A stretch of 64,000 bases of DNA from Rutstroemia sp. NJR-2017a BVV2 (GCA_002946415.1 NJPS01000041.1:372001-436000); one strand, 5' to 3'; counted from the stretch's first letter, positions 11,064-24,750 are shown. Numbers and translations: made by a program. The notes: a model not told the origin generated them from the letters alone.

Positions 11064-12230
11064 GATCTCAATGAATTATGACAATCACCCATGAGCTTCT
11101 TACTTTTATTTTTCTGTGTTTCTGGGCGGTTCGTTGTTGTTCGAAATAGTCCGTATGCGCCAATATGCTGTGGAATGCGGAAATTCCTTTGTCCGTTGAG
11201 CCTTAGACTTACTTCTTTGAGTTACATCAATTCTTTACATCTGGGTACTTTTGAAGAGTCGCATTGTTTTCTTTGTTCGGATGGTCGGACAATGTGATTG
11301 CGCGTCATTTGGTATGGTTGCTTTGAGGGCGGCTTCCCTTCATGTGATTTGTGGATATGGCAGGATACGCCCACTTCGTATTGCTGTGGGATTCACCCGT
11401 TACAGTTGTGCTTAGAAAACATCTCCCCAGCCCAACTAGCCATACACTTTAAACTGTTCTTTCTATGGCGTAAATAAATTGTCAGGATCCAACTTAGTAG
11501 TTGAGAATCAAGCCATTCGATATCTACTTCACACGACTTGTTGCCGTGCAAGTGCACGATCAAGAATATCCGCATCTGGAAGTATACACTGTATACTTCT
11601 TAATCACTTAGACAAATTGTTATTCAGAAGGCTCTCTACAATTCATGATATTTCACAGAGTCATTCACAGATTAGTTCGTTTTCAGTCACAGCTCTGTAA
11701 TGTGATTTTCCGGTAGTTGTATCAAAGATTTCCAGCAGTCATGGAAGTATGATATATCCAGTCGACGTATGTTATAATGATTTCACGAGAGATAAAAATC
11801 TGCCAGGACGTTACGGTCGAGTGGAAGACAGTCAGAGGCTCACAGTCATGAAGCTATATAGCTCAACTGTTCACCGAATCAGCTGTCCGCACTTGAGTTT
11901 CATGCCATTCACACATCCAATTCGAGCGATGTCACGGCTTCTAATTTTGGTTTATGTCCATTCAAGCACCAAATATTCATATGATGGTGAATCTGAGCAA
12001 TTGAGTTATGAAAGAAAGTCGTAAATGTACTGACATACTATCATCTCAAGATCATACATTACATTTTCGTATCGACATAAGAACAACTTCCCAATCTATC
12101 CAAAAAGTAAACTAAACACAAACTGGGAGACTACTGTAGCCTAAAGCTCCACCTTCTCAACTTTTCATCATCAAATCATCTTCATTCTCAACATCTTTAC
12201 AGTCTTCAAAGCAGACTACCAGTCTCCAAA
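11064..12230. other. Intergenic, no gene seen
   Basis: Lies between the disordered-protein gene and the zinc-ribbon family. The last 110 bp (12120-12230) are rich in TCATC/CATCTT words and resemble the leader of the second family member at 12880-12985. Confidence 0.5.
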
Positions 12231-12548
12231 ATGAACAATCACTAGAACCATTAGTGGTGCCCCAACTGCCAACAATCAAATGCTCTGGGATTCGCAGTAT
12301 GTAGAACCTGGGGCTGTGCAGTGCAGCGCGACCCATTAGACAACAAATTTGGTGAATGGTTATGCGAGTGGGATCAATGTCTATACAATATGTCCTGGAA
12401 CCCGAACACGAACCGTACTTGCGCTTGGCAATGGCCCATGGGTGATCGTTACAATATGCAGGTAATCACTTGTGGGGGGTCAAGAGATCGGGCAGTCTCA
12501 CAGGCGGAGGAATGGATAAATGAATCACTTGCGAATGGGACAATTTGA
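12231..12548 (+). pseudogene. Zinc-ribbon family copy 1 with two in-frame TAG codons
   Basis: The ATG at 12231 sits in the same CTCCAAAATG context as copy 2 and is in frame with the whole zinc-ribbon sequence. Codons 5 (12243-12245) and 8 (12252-12254) are TAG. The following 97 codons are intact: WCPNCQQSNALGF, then a GEWLC second ribbon and a CGGSRDRAV segment matching CGRERDFAV of copy 2. The second TAG falls where family members have the ribbon Trp (TGG), so a G-to-A change is likely. The alternatives are initiation at the internal ATG 12321, which would lose the first ribbon, or stop-codon readthrough. A recent pseudogene is the simplest reading. Confidence 0.6.
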
Positions 12549-12985
12549 GAGATGAGTCTTACGGAGCCAGCAGAGATGATGCAGCCCAAAGGAGTCGGTG
12601 GAAGCAAGTTTCAAGCAACACATACAGTGACATACTAGCAGGTAGTTCTCAAACTCGAAAGATTCCATTGCATATCCACGCAAGAACAAGCTGCAGATCC
12701 GTCAAAACAGCATATCAAAAGTCCAATCAGCATATTGTTCTATCCAGAACAGGCGAGCATAAGTATAAACCAACATGTCGTTATATACGCAACAGCTACT
12801 GAACTATATCCAGATCTATCAGAACAGCGAAGTAGACACAAGCTGATAAAACCGCCCAAAGTTCCTCTTTTCTCAAGTTCTCATCATCAACTCATCTACA
12901 TTCCAACCATCTTAAGTTTCCATCATCAACCCATCCACATTCCGACCAGCGTTAGATTCTCCAAATCCGACTATTAAACTCCAAA
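12549..12985. other. Spacer and leader between zinc-ribbon copies 1 and 2
   Basis: No gene. It carries leader words shared with copy 1 (TCATCATCAA, CTCATCTACATTC) and a CATACTAGCAGGTAGT stretch at about 12631 that partly recurs after copy 2 (about 13391). This is consistent with tandem duplication including flanks. Confidence 0.5.
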
Positions 12986-13366
12986 ATGGCGGCAACGGGA
13001 GAAGAAATTGTGGAATACAATGGCTATTGGACCTGTCCTGATTGCCAACAAACTAATGATCTAGGATTTCGAGCATGCCGGAGAACCCAGGGCTGCACAT
13101 CTTGGCGAGAGCCATTGGGTGAAAAAGGGGGCGAATGGTTATGTAGGTCGCCACGTTCAGATTGCGAAAACCACGCGACATTTCAAGGTGCTTCCTTACA
13201 CCCGAACTGTCGTGCTGATTGCACAACCATCTACTGGTCATTTAATCCGACTTCCGGCACCTACGAGCAGCAAATGTGTGGGCGAGAAAGAGATTTTGCA
13301 GTGAGGCGTGATGAAAACAAGGTCAACCAAAATGACTATCTTGCGCGATATGCGGCAATGGAATAA
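12986..13366 (+). CDS. Small zinc-ribbon protein, copy 2 (126 aa)
   Basis: Single-exon gene. N-terminal ribbon Trp19-x-Cys21-x2-Cys24-x3-Asn-x6-Cys, then Cys after five residues: a RanBP2-type (RBZ) pattern with a wider last spacing. A second Cys cluster starts at GEWLC and runs to HPNCRADC. The C-terminal part has CGRERDFAV and a charged tail. RBZ fingers bind RNA or ubiquitin in characterised proteins. Here only likely metal binding is visible. No signal peptide, so probably intracellular. Flanked by related copies on the same strand. Confidence 0.72.
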   Translation: MAATGEEIVEYNGYWTCPDCQQTNDLGFRACRRTQGCTSWREPLGEKGGEWLCRSPRSDCENHATFQGASLHPNCRADCTTIYWSFNPTSGTYEQQMCGRERDFAVRRDENKVNQNDYLARYAAME

Positions 13367-14371
13367 TAACAAGCCAATGGAAACAACGGATACTAGTAGC
13401 AGGTAGTATAGGGAAACTTTCCTCACACCAAGAAGTAGTCCATGGTGCTTAACTGTCTTTCCTATCTTTCAAAAACTGTTTCTGCCAACGAAAAAATAAA
13501 AAAAATGCCTGATTTTGCCCCAAAACATATTTGAATCCCCATGCATTGAGAAGTGATTGATATATTGAGCTTGGATATACTTCCGAGCTGCAGTTTGTGA
13601 TATAGTTAACGATAGTGAACATTACGTGTAGGTGCCGAACAATACGGAGCACTGCTTAACCGAAGAGTGTTCGGGGCTAGCGCTAGAGGTCTATAGCTAC
13701 GTAAGGAGAAGTGAAGGGCACTTAAGTAGGAGATCGAGGAGTTGAGGAAGACTGCGCGATGTTTCGCATATCGTCGTTCCCTTTGTGGAGTCACGTAACC
13801 GAGAGATAGGGGAAACTATGGAGTAGATCATCTTCAGTTAGTATATCTATCGCATGATGTATGCTCATATTCCACATCGAAGTTGCTCACCTCGCATCTC
13901 ACTGGTCTCAGTCTGTATCTAGTATTTTTTCACATACTTTGTTTCTTTCCAATGATCAATTTTGACTCAAGCAGGTAATGATCATAGCTACAGTGATATC
14001 TACTCACCAAATGTCTATAGATGTCGAAGATGTTTATGCTCTTCTTGGATATCATTCACAATTCTTCAGATCTTCTTATCTGACTTTATAGAAGATATCA
14101 CATTCATTCAGCACTGGCAACATACTTCGATAATCATGGAACATTCACAAGGGACCCTCCAAACTCGAGGATTATTCAGATATATCTCCAGTTGCGTATT
14201 TTTGACTACTTACTTCTATAAATAACACAGATCTTTTAAAAACGTAACGCTACAGCGAGCACTCAGCAAGAATAACAGGCTATTAGCAGAAAGATAGAGT
14301 CTTACGCACTGTACCTTTCAGAAGAATATCGAAGCCACCCTAAACTGATTTCACCACCACCTCTCCCCCAA
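13367..14371. other. Intergenic between zinc-ribbon copies 2 and 3
   Basis: No supported gene. Short ORFs only (largest 87 codons). No Cys-rich remnant of another copy was seen. Confidence 0.5.
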
Positions 14372-14647
14372 ATGGCATCCAATAACAGGCCACTAAGCTA
14401 CTGGAAATGCGACTATTGCAACGAGTACAACGGGCTCGGCTATACACGATGCTTAGAATGTGACACAAATCGCGGTTTCCTGGCTACCAGAAGGGGAAAA
14501 TGGTACTGTTCATTTTGTTGGATGGAATTGCCGTTTTCGGTAAGAAATTGCTCGAGAAAAGGGTGCTGGAGGAATTTGGAGGAGACTGTAAAGCTAGACG
14601 AGGAGAAAGCGGATAATGACGGTCCGTATTATTGGATTAAAAAGTGA
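14372..14647 (+). CDS. Small RanBP2-type zinc-ribbon protein, copy 3 (91 aa)
   Basis: Single exon starting in a CCCAAATGG context. Residues 11-30, WKCDYCNEYNGLGYTRCLEC, fit the RBZ consensus W-x-C-x2-C-x3-N-x6-C-x2-C exactly. A second ribbon follows: WYCSFC, then CSRKGCW. The C-terminus is short and acidic, then aromatic. It is shorter than copy 2 and lacks the CG..RD.AV segment. Only about 276 bp long, but the double Cys pattern shared with two neighbours makes chance unlikely. Confidence 0.68.
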   Translation: MASNNRPLSYWKCDYCNEYNGLGYTRCLECDTNRGFLATRRGKWYCSFCWMELPFSVRNCSRKGCWRNLEETVKLDEEKADNDGPYYWIKK

Positions 14648-15035
14648 TGAAGAACGAAGGGAATATCACCGAGGGGTCGGGTGTTGGAGTTGGGTAGAAT
14701 GGTGCTTGAGGGGATGGGTATATAAGATAGATAGATGATTGGGTGGCGGTGGACTGTTTTCTGGGGAATGGAAATTGACGTTGGGATAAATATCCGAAGC
14801 AATTGCAGGAGGTTCCGTTGCTGGGAAATGAATCATCCTTTATAGTATATAATATCTTCAGATCTCGTTAGTAAAGACAATACATTTAATTCTCAGACTC
14901 CTTCCAGCTGGTACATACTCCTTTTTGGGAATGATATCTGCCTCAAGTAGAAACGACCAAGATCTACTTGTGATTCAATGAAAGAAAAGCAGGCGAGAAG
15001 ACTCGGCCGCTCACAGGAACTACATCTAGACTAAT
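14648..15035. other. Convergent intergenic spacer, no gene seen
   Basis: AT-rich spacer between the 3' ends of the zinc-ribbon gene and the flavoenzyme. Nothing else was recognised. Confidence 0.5.
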
Positions 15036-17064
<2,029 letters not shown>

Positions 17065-17629
17065 CTTGCCTTATGTTCTGTACTAGGGCTGGAAATTGGA
17101 CGTGACGATGAGGTTGTCATTAGGTTATTTTAAATAGAAACGGAAAAACAAAGTTGTTGCAAAATCAGTATATGGCGTAAATTAGTCGTATTACTCCCAT
17201 TCTTATTAACTACTATGCTGACTTTGGTTCTTTAATAGTTACTCGCTGTCCTCGTTATATACAATGACCTAAACACTCTTCCAGATAAGAGCTGGATATA
17301 CGGAGTGGGGTAGAACTGACGTAACCTTAATCCAACAGATGGTCTTATGTTGATCATTGCTGCCCCACAGACTTGGCAAGTGAAATCCTTCAACGGCGCC
17401 ACACTCACGTGTTCTTATGACTTTCCGGGTTTCCTCAAACATGATGCTTGATTAACTTATGTCAAACATTGGATTTGGCATGAAGTTTTAGGAAAATATG
17501 GAAGAGCTTGGGTAACAACGTTGAAACTATGTGTGCGCAGGGAAGTGCGTAGAGAGATGGAGATATGTACACATCTAAAGAAACCGAGAAGAAATGCGCG
17601 TGGAATGTAATCGACCCGATGGTAAAACA
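17065..17629. other. Intergenic upstream of the flavoenzyme, no gene seen
   Basis: Lies between the flavoenzyme start and the peptidase stop (tandem, both minus). AT-rich, no recognised site. Confidence 0.5.
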
Positions 17630-19944
17630 TCACCGTGGAGCAAACAATCTCCCGTGAGCCTTGCTCAGAATCTCTAAAGCTTCATAGAGAACATGGTCAT
17701 CTGTACTTAGCGTTCCTAGGTCCACCGCGGAGCCCATGAACGGTAGCTTATCTGGTCTACAGACCTGGTCTGGCGGCGGAAGCTTGCCGGTCTGGAAGTA
17801 TTGCCTGACAATTCTCATGGTGCACATCGATGGCGAGCTTGTAGATCCATGCTGGGACGACTTAGTATGATCATCGAAGGAATAGTTTTGGAGATATGAG
17901 GGTATTCTTACACCTGCAGACTCTTGCTCAAGCACCACGGAGCCTTCGAAGCCTTTCGCAACGTGATGGGCACTATAAAAGTTTAGTCATATGACCCTTG
18001 AGCCCATCAATGAGACTACTCACTTTCTCACTGGGGTCACTGGATCCCAAGTATTACCAATGAGCAACATAGGATGTGTCAAGTTTCCGGTGAAGGGCCC
18101 TATTGTTGCTTAGCATATGATCGTAAAAGTCGACCTCCAAAGTACTGACCGTCCCAATACCACTTCGGTCGTATGTTCCACCCCACACAACTCAAACGCA
18201 ACTCTGGCCAAAAATCCCCGATATACTTGCTTTGCTCGCGTATAATTGCGGCATATTTCTTGAAACTCTCTTTGGTCTCTATAACCTTCTTCGCATCTGT
18301 ACATTGTACAGCAACTGCGGCTTCCATCTTAAACTCATTTGGCGATTGGCAAGCCTCTGAGTATGAACCAGCTAATTTACATTGCTCATCGGGAACATAT
18401 GGATAACCCAGTGGATAGAATGCTTCAACTTCCCGACGTAGCTGTTTAAACTCCGCAAATGGTGTGGTATTTCCTTGCGAAAAAGAGTACAGGATGTTTG
18501 CCATGGTAGGAAAGAAGTGGATTGGATCGTAAAATGAGGCGCGAATTAGGACGCTAAGGTCAGAGAAGTTCAATACATCGCCAACCAGAGTTTTTGAGCC
18601 AGGTAAGGGTATAGTCTCGTTTTGCAGTCGAGTGTAAATGTCCATAAACAAGTCCTGAATGCTGGCGATATTATCGAAATGCATGGGGCACTCGGATTTG
18701 CCTGCTAAATGGCAATAAGTAAAGAATTTGTCGAGGATAAGATCAGCATCATTAAGACTGCTGAGCCAGGTTCCGTCGTAGTGCTCTTCTACTCCCATAA
18801 CACCATCCAAGACCAAACGAGAACTACGAGAGGGATATAAAGATGCGAACGTCGTGCCTATCGTAGTGCCGTAGGAAACGCCCCAGTATTGCAGTTGTTC
18901 TTCACCCTTTCGCCACTTCGTGCGCTCGAGAACGGATTCACGGCTGTACTCATCGGAAGGCAGAAGACCAGAAGTTGACTTTTGACCTTCACAGGAATCG
19001 AGCCAAGCTGAGGCTTGCAATTCTCGCCATTCGCCATGGCGCTCTACTATTTCTACCATGTCGGTTACAACAACCGGCGTGTTCATGTGATATGGTAGTG
19101 TATCTTGTTTTTCACTCTTCCAGATGGAAGAACAGCCTTCAGAAAGAGACACCAATCTCGACCACTTCGTATCAAGTGCAATATCAGAACTACCGATAAA
19201 GCCTTCGGCTTCCTCTTGTAGAACCCAGATTCCTCGAGCTAACGAGTCCGGGAAGCAGCTGAGTTTAGGCGTAGTTTTATTGATGCCTCGAGGATCAAAC
19301 CCTACGATATCAAAGTATCTTTCATCGCTGAAAAGGTGCTTTCCTGGGCCGGAAGCATGAGCATCAGCTACCTGTTGGACCTGTCTTCCACCATCAAATA
19401 TGCTGTTCACACCAGAACCCCCTGGACCACCTAGCAAGCGCTTAGTACTGATTTTTTCTCTGAATTCCGCGTAGACTCACCAGGGTTTATCAAAATTACA
19501 CCTCCGTACCGTGGATCGGTAATGGGTACTTTGGCGGGGATTTTGAGCAGCGCAATCGCTACCGTTGGGCGATCTCCAGCGGTGCTCTTGTAGTCCATTG
19601 GTACCTCGAGTCTTGCACATTGCAGGTCATCAAAACAAGGATGGTAAACAAGCTGTTTCGTGGGCGTGATCTAAGAAGTTTTTGTTAATCAGCAAGTTTC
19701 GCCAACAATGCGTCCAGAGCTCTACCTCGCACCACGGCATATCTTCTGCCGTACAGGCATTCTTTAGTCCTTCGTGGATTGGAGTAGTGTCGTTGACCTG
19801 CCAGAGTTGCCCCAAAGAGCGGACTGCTGACCACCCATAGTGTTGTGCCACAATGATACCGAATAGCACAGCTATGAGAATTTTCTCAATCCTCCGATAT
19901 TGTATTGGAGGCCCACGCGAGGGAGGTTGATGCTTGGCATCCAT
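17630..19944 (-). CDS. Tripeptidyl-aminopeptidase-like serine peptidase (S33, TAP C-terminal domain), N-terminal membrane anchor
   Basis: Alpha/beta-hydrolase peptidase. Exons 19944-19726, 19670-19481, 19430-18150, 18099-18024, 17972-17912 and 17851-17630 give 682 aa. A hydrophobic segment at residues 21-36 (KILIAVLFGIIVAQHYGW) with no cleavage motif suggests a type II anchor, so the catalytic domain would be lumenal or extracellular. Landmarks are the oxyanion loop NPGGPGGSGV (built across intron 2), Ser322 in GVSYGT, Asp582 in GNTWDPVTP and His610 in HGSTSSPSMC. GNLTHP and other N-glycosylation sequons fit a secretory-pathway location. Intron 5 (17911-17852, 60 bp) is stop-free and sits directly before the codon of the catalytic His. 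Peptidase activity is inferred from the family. Confidence 0.83.
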
Positions 19945-20747
19945 CTTGATGAGAAGAGTGACTAGCTTAAATCACCCTCGTTGCTGTGCACATGAACAGA
20001 GGCATTCGCTCATTCGAAGTATTTTGAAATCTACAGTGACCCATTTGGCCCATTGCCAACTGTGGATTGGCGGGCAGAGATAAGATTAGATCATCGCTTC
20101 CACTTTCCCTCCAAGCCATTTCTCCCATCGAATGAACAAGCAAGTCTCTGCAAGTTGAAACGAACACAACGCATATCCCGAGTTCTGACCCCACACGTGC
20201 CCCACTAGCTCACCGAGGTCTTCTCCGGCCACCCAAAGAAACTAACAATGTAGTTCCAGCTTAAGCTCCCACATGAACTTTGGAGCTTCAGATCCAACGC
20301 TTGAAAATGCTCCAACCATTTTCTTCAAAGACGCAACGATTTCTCTCACCCTCGACTCCATGGAAAATTGAGCTAGGAAAGTCCTCGTCTTAATTGATAA
20401 TAAATCTTCTCGAAAAGGTTGCCCTGCGTCTAGGAGCTTTCTCGTGAAATAATGGATATTTCATCCTGCAGTCGGATGAAGAGCTCCTGCACCTGCAATA
20501 CCCACTGCTCCAACGAAGAAGGTAGGTTCGGGGAAGATATGAGCGATCAACGAGCATCATGGGATTCACGTAGCATGTGTGTTCACATGCGATGATTGGG
20601 GTCGAGGATTTACCCACGAATAGGCTTCTCGGCACGGATTCCTGATCATTTCTTTGCATTTCATTCATAATCTCCATCTTCCCCAGAACATTGCTACCCT
20701 GCCCACAATTCGAGACTCTCACGAAATGATATACTATTCTTTGAGTG
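19945..20747. promoter_or_regulatory. Divergent intergenic region, peptidase / glycosyltransferase
   Basis: About 800 bp between two divergent genes. No gene or known operator recognised. The minus-strand ORF at 20390-20785 overlaps the next start codon and is judged a shadow. Confidence 0.5.
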
Positions 20748-22261
20748 ATGATACGACGGACGAAAGCTTTATTATACCGTGGCACACTTGCCGTTGCGGT
20801 TACGGTTTGCTATTTGCTATACCACTCTGAACTTGTCCTCTCCGTGTGCGGACATACCTCCAGCGGGGAGGCAGCTTCAGCGACCGACCTAAAGTCTCTA
20901 GTGTTGACAGAACAGCAATGCGCCGCGACATTTCCAGGATTGACAAGAGAAATTGACGATATTGTGGCTCGAGGACCATTCACATTAGACAGGAGACCCG
21001 ACGATTACACCGGACTTGTTCATGGACGTATTAAGGATGGAAAGGTGCGATTGAACTTGCTGAGCGTGCAGACGCTGACGCAAAGTCCAGCTATATATCA
21101 TTTCTACCGACAATAACCCATCGCGGAGCATGGTCGAGGTATTTGAACACAATTTGTCATGTCCTAAAGTAATTTGCTTGTAATAACCCCTCATAGGAAC
21201 AGCACTCTGTGCTCCATCAGCTCCACCGTGCCATTATTACCTCTCCAACCCCTCTACCCGACACTTTATTTACTTTTTGTGTCCTCGATACACCTACAAA
21301 CAACTCATGGACGTTCTCCAGATCCAATGATCCCGCTTGGGAGGCTGGGGGTAATTTTTGGGTCATGCCCCATTTCAGCTTTTGGTCATGGCCATTACCG
21401 TTCATCGGGACGATGGATCAAGCACTCTCTAAAATTGAGAAGATAGAAAAAGAAATGTCATGGGCAGAGAAAATCGATAAAGCAGTATGGAGAGGAACAG
21501 CGTGGTTCAATTCAGTTGCAAATAGAGACCTCAGACCAAGCCTAGTCCTTAAGAGCAAAGGAAAAGAATGGGCGGACGTTGAAACTCTGGCATGGCACAA
21601 CAATGCTGAGGATGCAACGAATGCTATCGCCATCCATGATTTCTGCAAATATAAGTATATTATTTACACGGAGGTAAGTTCCAATTCGTTTTGGAATACT
21701 TTCATGATCTTTGAATGCTTGGTTTTGAGTTTGCTTAAATTTTGAAAATTTTAGGGGATTACGTATTCCGGGCGTCTTCCATTCCATCAAGCCTGCGCAT
21801 CCGTGATAATTAGTCCACCCATAGGTTATCTACTGCACACAACACATCTTGTTCGCCCCGTCTTCTCAACTTCGTTCCTCCCCCAGCCCGAGTCACCTGC
21901 CTCTTCCACAGTTTACGACTGGTGGAAGTCACTCTGGCCTCATCCCTACGAAGTCTCCGAAGCCAACATAGTCTTCGTCAAGCCAGACTGGTCTGATCTC
22001 GAAGAGACCATCTCGTATTTACGTAGTCATCCCGAAATCGCCAGTGGCATTGCCCAGAGACAGCGAGATGTGTTTAAGAGGTATCTTTCTCCTGCTGCAG
22101 AGGTTTGTTATTGGCGAGCTCTCATCAAAGGTTGGAGCGAAGTTGCTAGACCGAATTATGAGCATGGAAGTGTAGGGACTTGGAATGTTGGGGGCGTTGA
22201 TGTTGAGGAAGGGATGAGGTTTGAGACTTATTCTTTACTTGGAAAGTTGAAGCCGAAATGA
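20748..22261 (+). CDS. Glycosyltransferase family 90 (CAP10-like) type II membrane protein
   Basis: Golgi-type glycosyltransferase related to Cryptococcus Cap10/xylosyltransferases. Exons 20748-21044, 21091-21138, 21197-21673 and 21755-22261 give 442 aa. A short cytosolic Arg/Lys segment and one hydrophobic anchor (residues 11-30) precede the catalytic domain. The chain is in the GT90 style: GRIKDGK, then LYIISTDNNPSRSMVE, then LHQLHRAIITSPTPLPDT, AVWRGTAWFN and KYKYIIYTEGITYSGRLP. The C-terminus has the usual WYW-type residue-rich tail (VCYWRALIKGW). Exon 2 is only 48 bp, and the joins are needed to keep the family reading frame. The sugar and acceptor cannot be read from sequence. Confidence 0.82.
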
Positions 22262-23308
22262 GGTTGTTGCTGCTTGTGCTGTTGCCGCTGGTGTCTTTGC
22301 CGCTTGTGTCGTTGTTGCTTTGCCACTGGTACTTATCTTAGTTCAAGGCGGTATCACGCCCTCATTGGTGTGGTTTGACCGTTCATCGCTCTTCTCGTCT
22401 CTGATAGTACATTGACTAGCCTCATTAGACAACATGTGCAAGTTGCGTACAATCTAGATAATTGGAGCGTTGTGGCTCACGGCCAGTATATCCTTTCTAG
22501 TGCAGAAATAACAAGCTGGCCATAATCACCAGAATCTTAAACAATGAAAGCAATGCAGTATCCCAAATACACATCCATTGTCACTCGAAGGCAGCGGTTC
22601 AGTGATTGCTCAGGTAAGCACGACGTCGTCGTCACGCGAATAGCCTATCGACAATCCGCTCACCGCTGCGATTACATGATGAACTTCTATGATCTGTCAA
22701 TGACGGTTTCATTTCGACTACTTCTTGGAATATAGGAATCCTATCCGTAACATCACAGTCAACTGAGGAGCGATTCAGTAAAATCTCAAAACAGCAGTAC
22801 ATGTGCGCGGATTAGTAATCCTCAGCAAACATACATTTATTGTCTAGATAAGGGCGTCGCGAACTTTGTCAGCTTGCGTGTAGAACGCATGAGAATCGGG
22901 TACTTTTTAGCCCCAAAAGATGCATCGGTTTTAACTTGATACTCTATCTGGGAGCAAGCTGAGTATTCCTGAAGCAGTTAGTACCAGCTTACTAAATGGG
23001 TCAGAAACCGCGAGGTACACACAATACCGACAGAAATATGCCACAATTGAGACTTCTCGCTTATTTGGTTTGTCCCTATCGGATTCGGAGCCACTTACCA
23101 TCAGAAGAATCTGCTCAACCACTCGGAATGACCGAGAGATGCACCAAGAATAACCCAGTGCGCGAGTAACTGACTAAAGGATCCGAATCAGACAGTTCCT
23201 CAATCCTTTGTACTGATTTCATATATCAAGTATAAAACCTCAACAGTACCTCTCCTATTCCACATCCTCCCAACCTACAAGGGAGCCTTCGATCTCCTAT
23301 CCCTCAAA
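22262..23308. other. Intergenic, upstream of the prenyltransferase
   Basis: 22262-22340 is a TTGCTGCTTGTG-like low-complexity stretch. No gene is supported in the remainder. Confidence 0.5.
23231..23237 (+). promoter_or_regulatory. TATA box of the prenyltransferase gene
   Basis: TATAAAA lies 72 bp upstream of the start codon at 23309 and is followed by a CT/CA-rich leader. Confidence 0.5.
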
Positions 23309-24232
23309 ATGCCCACCATTCTTCCCACCACTGAAACCTCAGTCCCTCCCTCCAAATTCGACGAATCCCGCTTTCTCACTGACCTCACCCACCTCTGCAC
23401 CACCCTCTCCATCCCCCTTCCCCTCCCCTCCACCCTGCACACCCTCCACACCTACACCGCCGCTTTCCACTCCGCTGCCGTCCTCTGGCGGTATACATCG
23501 AAACCCAATTCCTCGCTCACCCCCGCTGTAACCTGCTCCCCTCCCCTCCTCTCCCTCACACACCCCCTGCTCCCGCTTCTAAGATTCTGGACCGCGCTAT
23601 ACCCCGAGAGTCCTCCAATCCAATCCTGCGACTTCGACGCCGCCACCGGCGCCCTAGCCAAAACCTGGCTCTTCCTACGCGGCGTCCGTGCTCTTGACGA
23701 TATCCTCTCTGGGGATGCCGTCCCAGAGGCTCTGAAGAGCTGTAAACCCCGCTTCGAAAATCTCGGGCTGGATAAAGTTCGACATCTCGCAGTAGACTGG
23801 ACCGGCGGAACGGTAAACTTGTATTTTCTCGTCCCCGGCTCGTTTTCGACGGAGCAGGTAACGGGGCATCTTTCGCTGCTTGAGAGGGGGCCGCCGAGTG
23901 CGGAGAGTATACAAGAGCTAGAGAAGCTTTTACCCAAGCAGGGATACACGTTTGCGGTTACGGTGGATGTGGGCACGGGAGAGGTGAAGAGGGTCGCGTA
24001 TTATGTAATGGGGATACCGGATGATAGAATGCCGGATTTGGGGAAGTGGATGAGAGGGTTTGGGGAGAATGCAAAGAGTTGGGATCGGGAGGGGTTGGAG
24101 GGTTTGGTTTGGGCTTTTGGGAGGGGGGTGCATGGATTGGCGGCGAGGGATTATTATAAGTGGGAGAGGAGCTATTGTGGGGAGTTGAGGGGGTTGTTGA
24201 GGGGGTGGGGGGCGCCGTTGATGGAGGGGTAG
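23309..24232 (+). CDS. ABBA-fold aromatic prenyltransferase (CloQ/NphB-Orf2 type, fungal Ptf group)
   Basis: Soluble, metal-independent enzyme that transfers a dimethylallyl group to an aromatic ring. The gene has a single exon of 307 aa, matching the ~300-residue CloQ/Orf2 family rather than the ~450-residue fungal indole (DMATS) enzymes. Visible family segments are FHSAAVLWRYTSKP near residue 50, CDFDAATGALAKTWLFL, LAVDWTGGTVNLYFLVPG, YTFAVTVDVGTGEVKRVAYY and the C-terminal YYKWERSYCGEL. A fungal group of this type from Aspergillus terreus, Botryotinia fuckeliana and Sclerotinia sclerotiorum prenylates 2,7-dihydroxynaphthalene in vitro. The natural substrate is uncertain. The next genes downstream are two methyltransferases. 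The 5' half of the CDS is C-rich and the 3' third G-rich. Confidence 0.8.
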   Translation: MPTILPTTETSVPPSKFDESRFLTDLTHLCTTLSIPLPLPSTLHTLHTYTAAFHSAAVLWRYTSKPNSSLTPAVTCSPPLLSLTHPLLPLLRFWTALYPESPPIQSCDFDAATGALAKTWLFLRGVRALDDILSGDAVPEALKSCKPRFENLGLDKVRHLAVDWTGGTVNLYFLVPGSFSTEQVTGHLSLLERGPPSAESIQELEKLLPKQGYTFAVTVDVGTGEVKRVAYYVMGIPDDRMPDLGKWMRGFGENAKSWDREGLEGLVWAFGRGVHGLAARDYYKWERSYCGELRGLLRGWGAPLMEG

Positions 24233-24750
24233 GTAGGTGATACTGTGGAATGAAGGGATTGAATTGGAGGAAAGGAGATGGGGAATGCGGTTCACTACAG
24301 CAGATGTAACATCATTTGCATGATCGTTAAATACATAGCCTACAATTAACCTCTTTTCTGGATATTTATACAGCTACATATATGTGTCCTATGCAGCAAG
24401 ATACTGAGAGTGTGACCACGCGAACTTATTTATTCAAAGCTCTTATGCATGATCTCTAGATGCAGAATTGACCGATATGTGATGTTATGTAAGCTTAGCT
24501 GTACTCTTTCATTCTTTTCTTTCAGTTTTAGTCTGCCTTGAAGTTATTCTATCCTGCTTCAACGAAATATGCAAACCTGTTTCCCACGTTCAAGAAATCT
24601 GGTGTCTGTTGCTACTCCTGGTATCCACTTCTCCCCTCCCATATATAACCGTTACGGATTCTATGTACCATGTACCCCGATACGCTCCTCAACAATCATT
24701 TCCACATCATACAATCGCACCACTTACTGTACTCAAACACCACCAATCAC
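24233..24750. other. Convergent spacer, prenyltransferase / O-methyltransferase
   Basis: 3' flanks of two convergent genes. AT-rich then CA-rich, with no gene seen. Confidence 0.5.
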
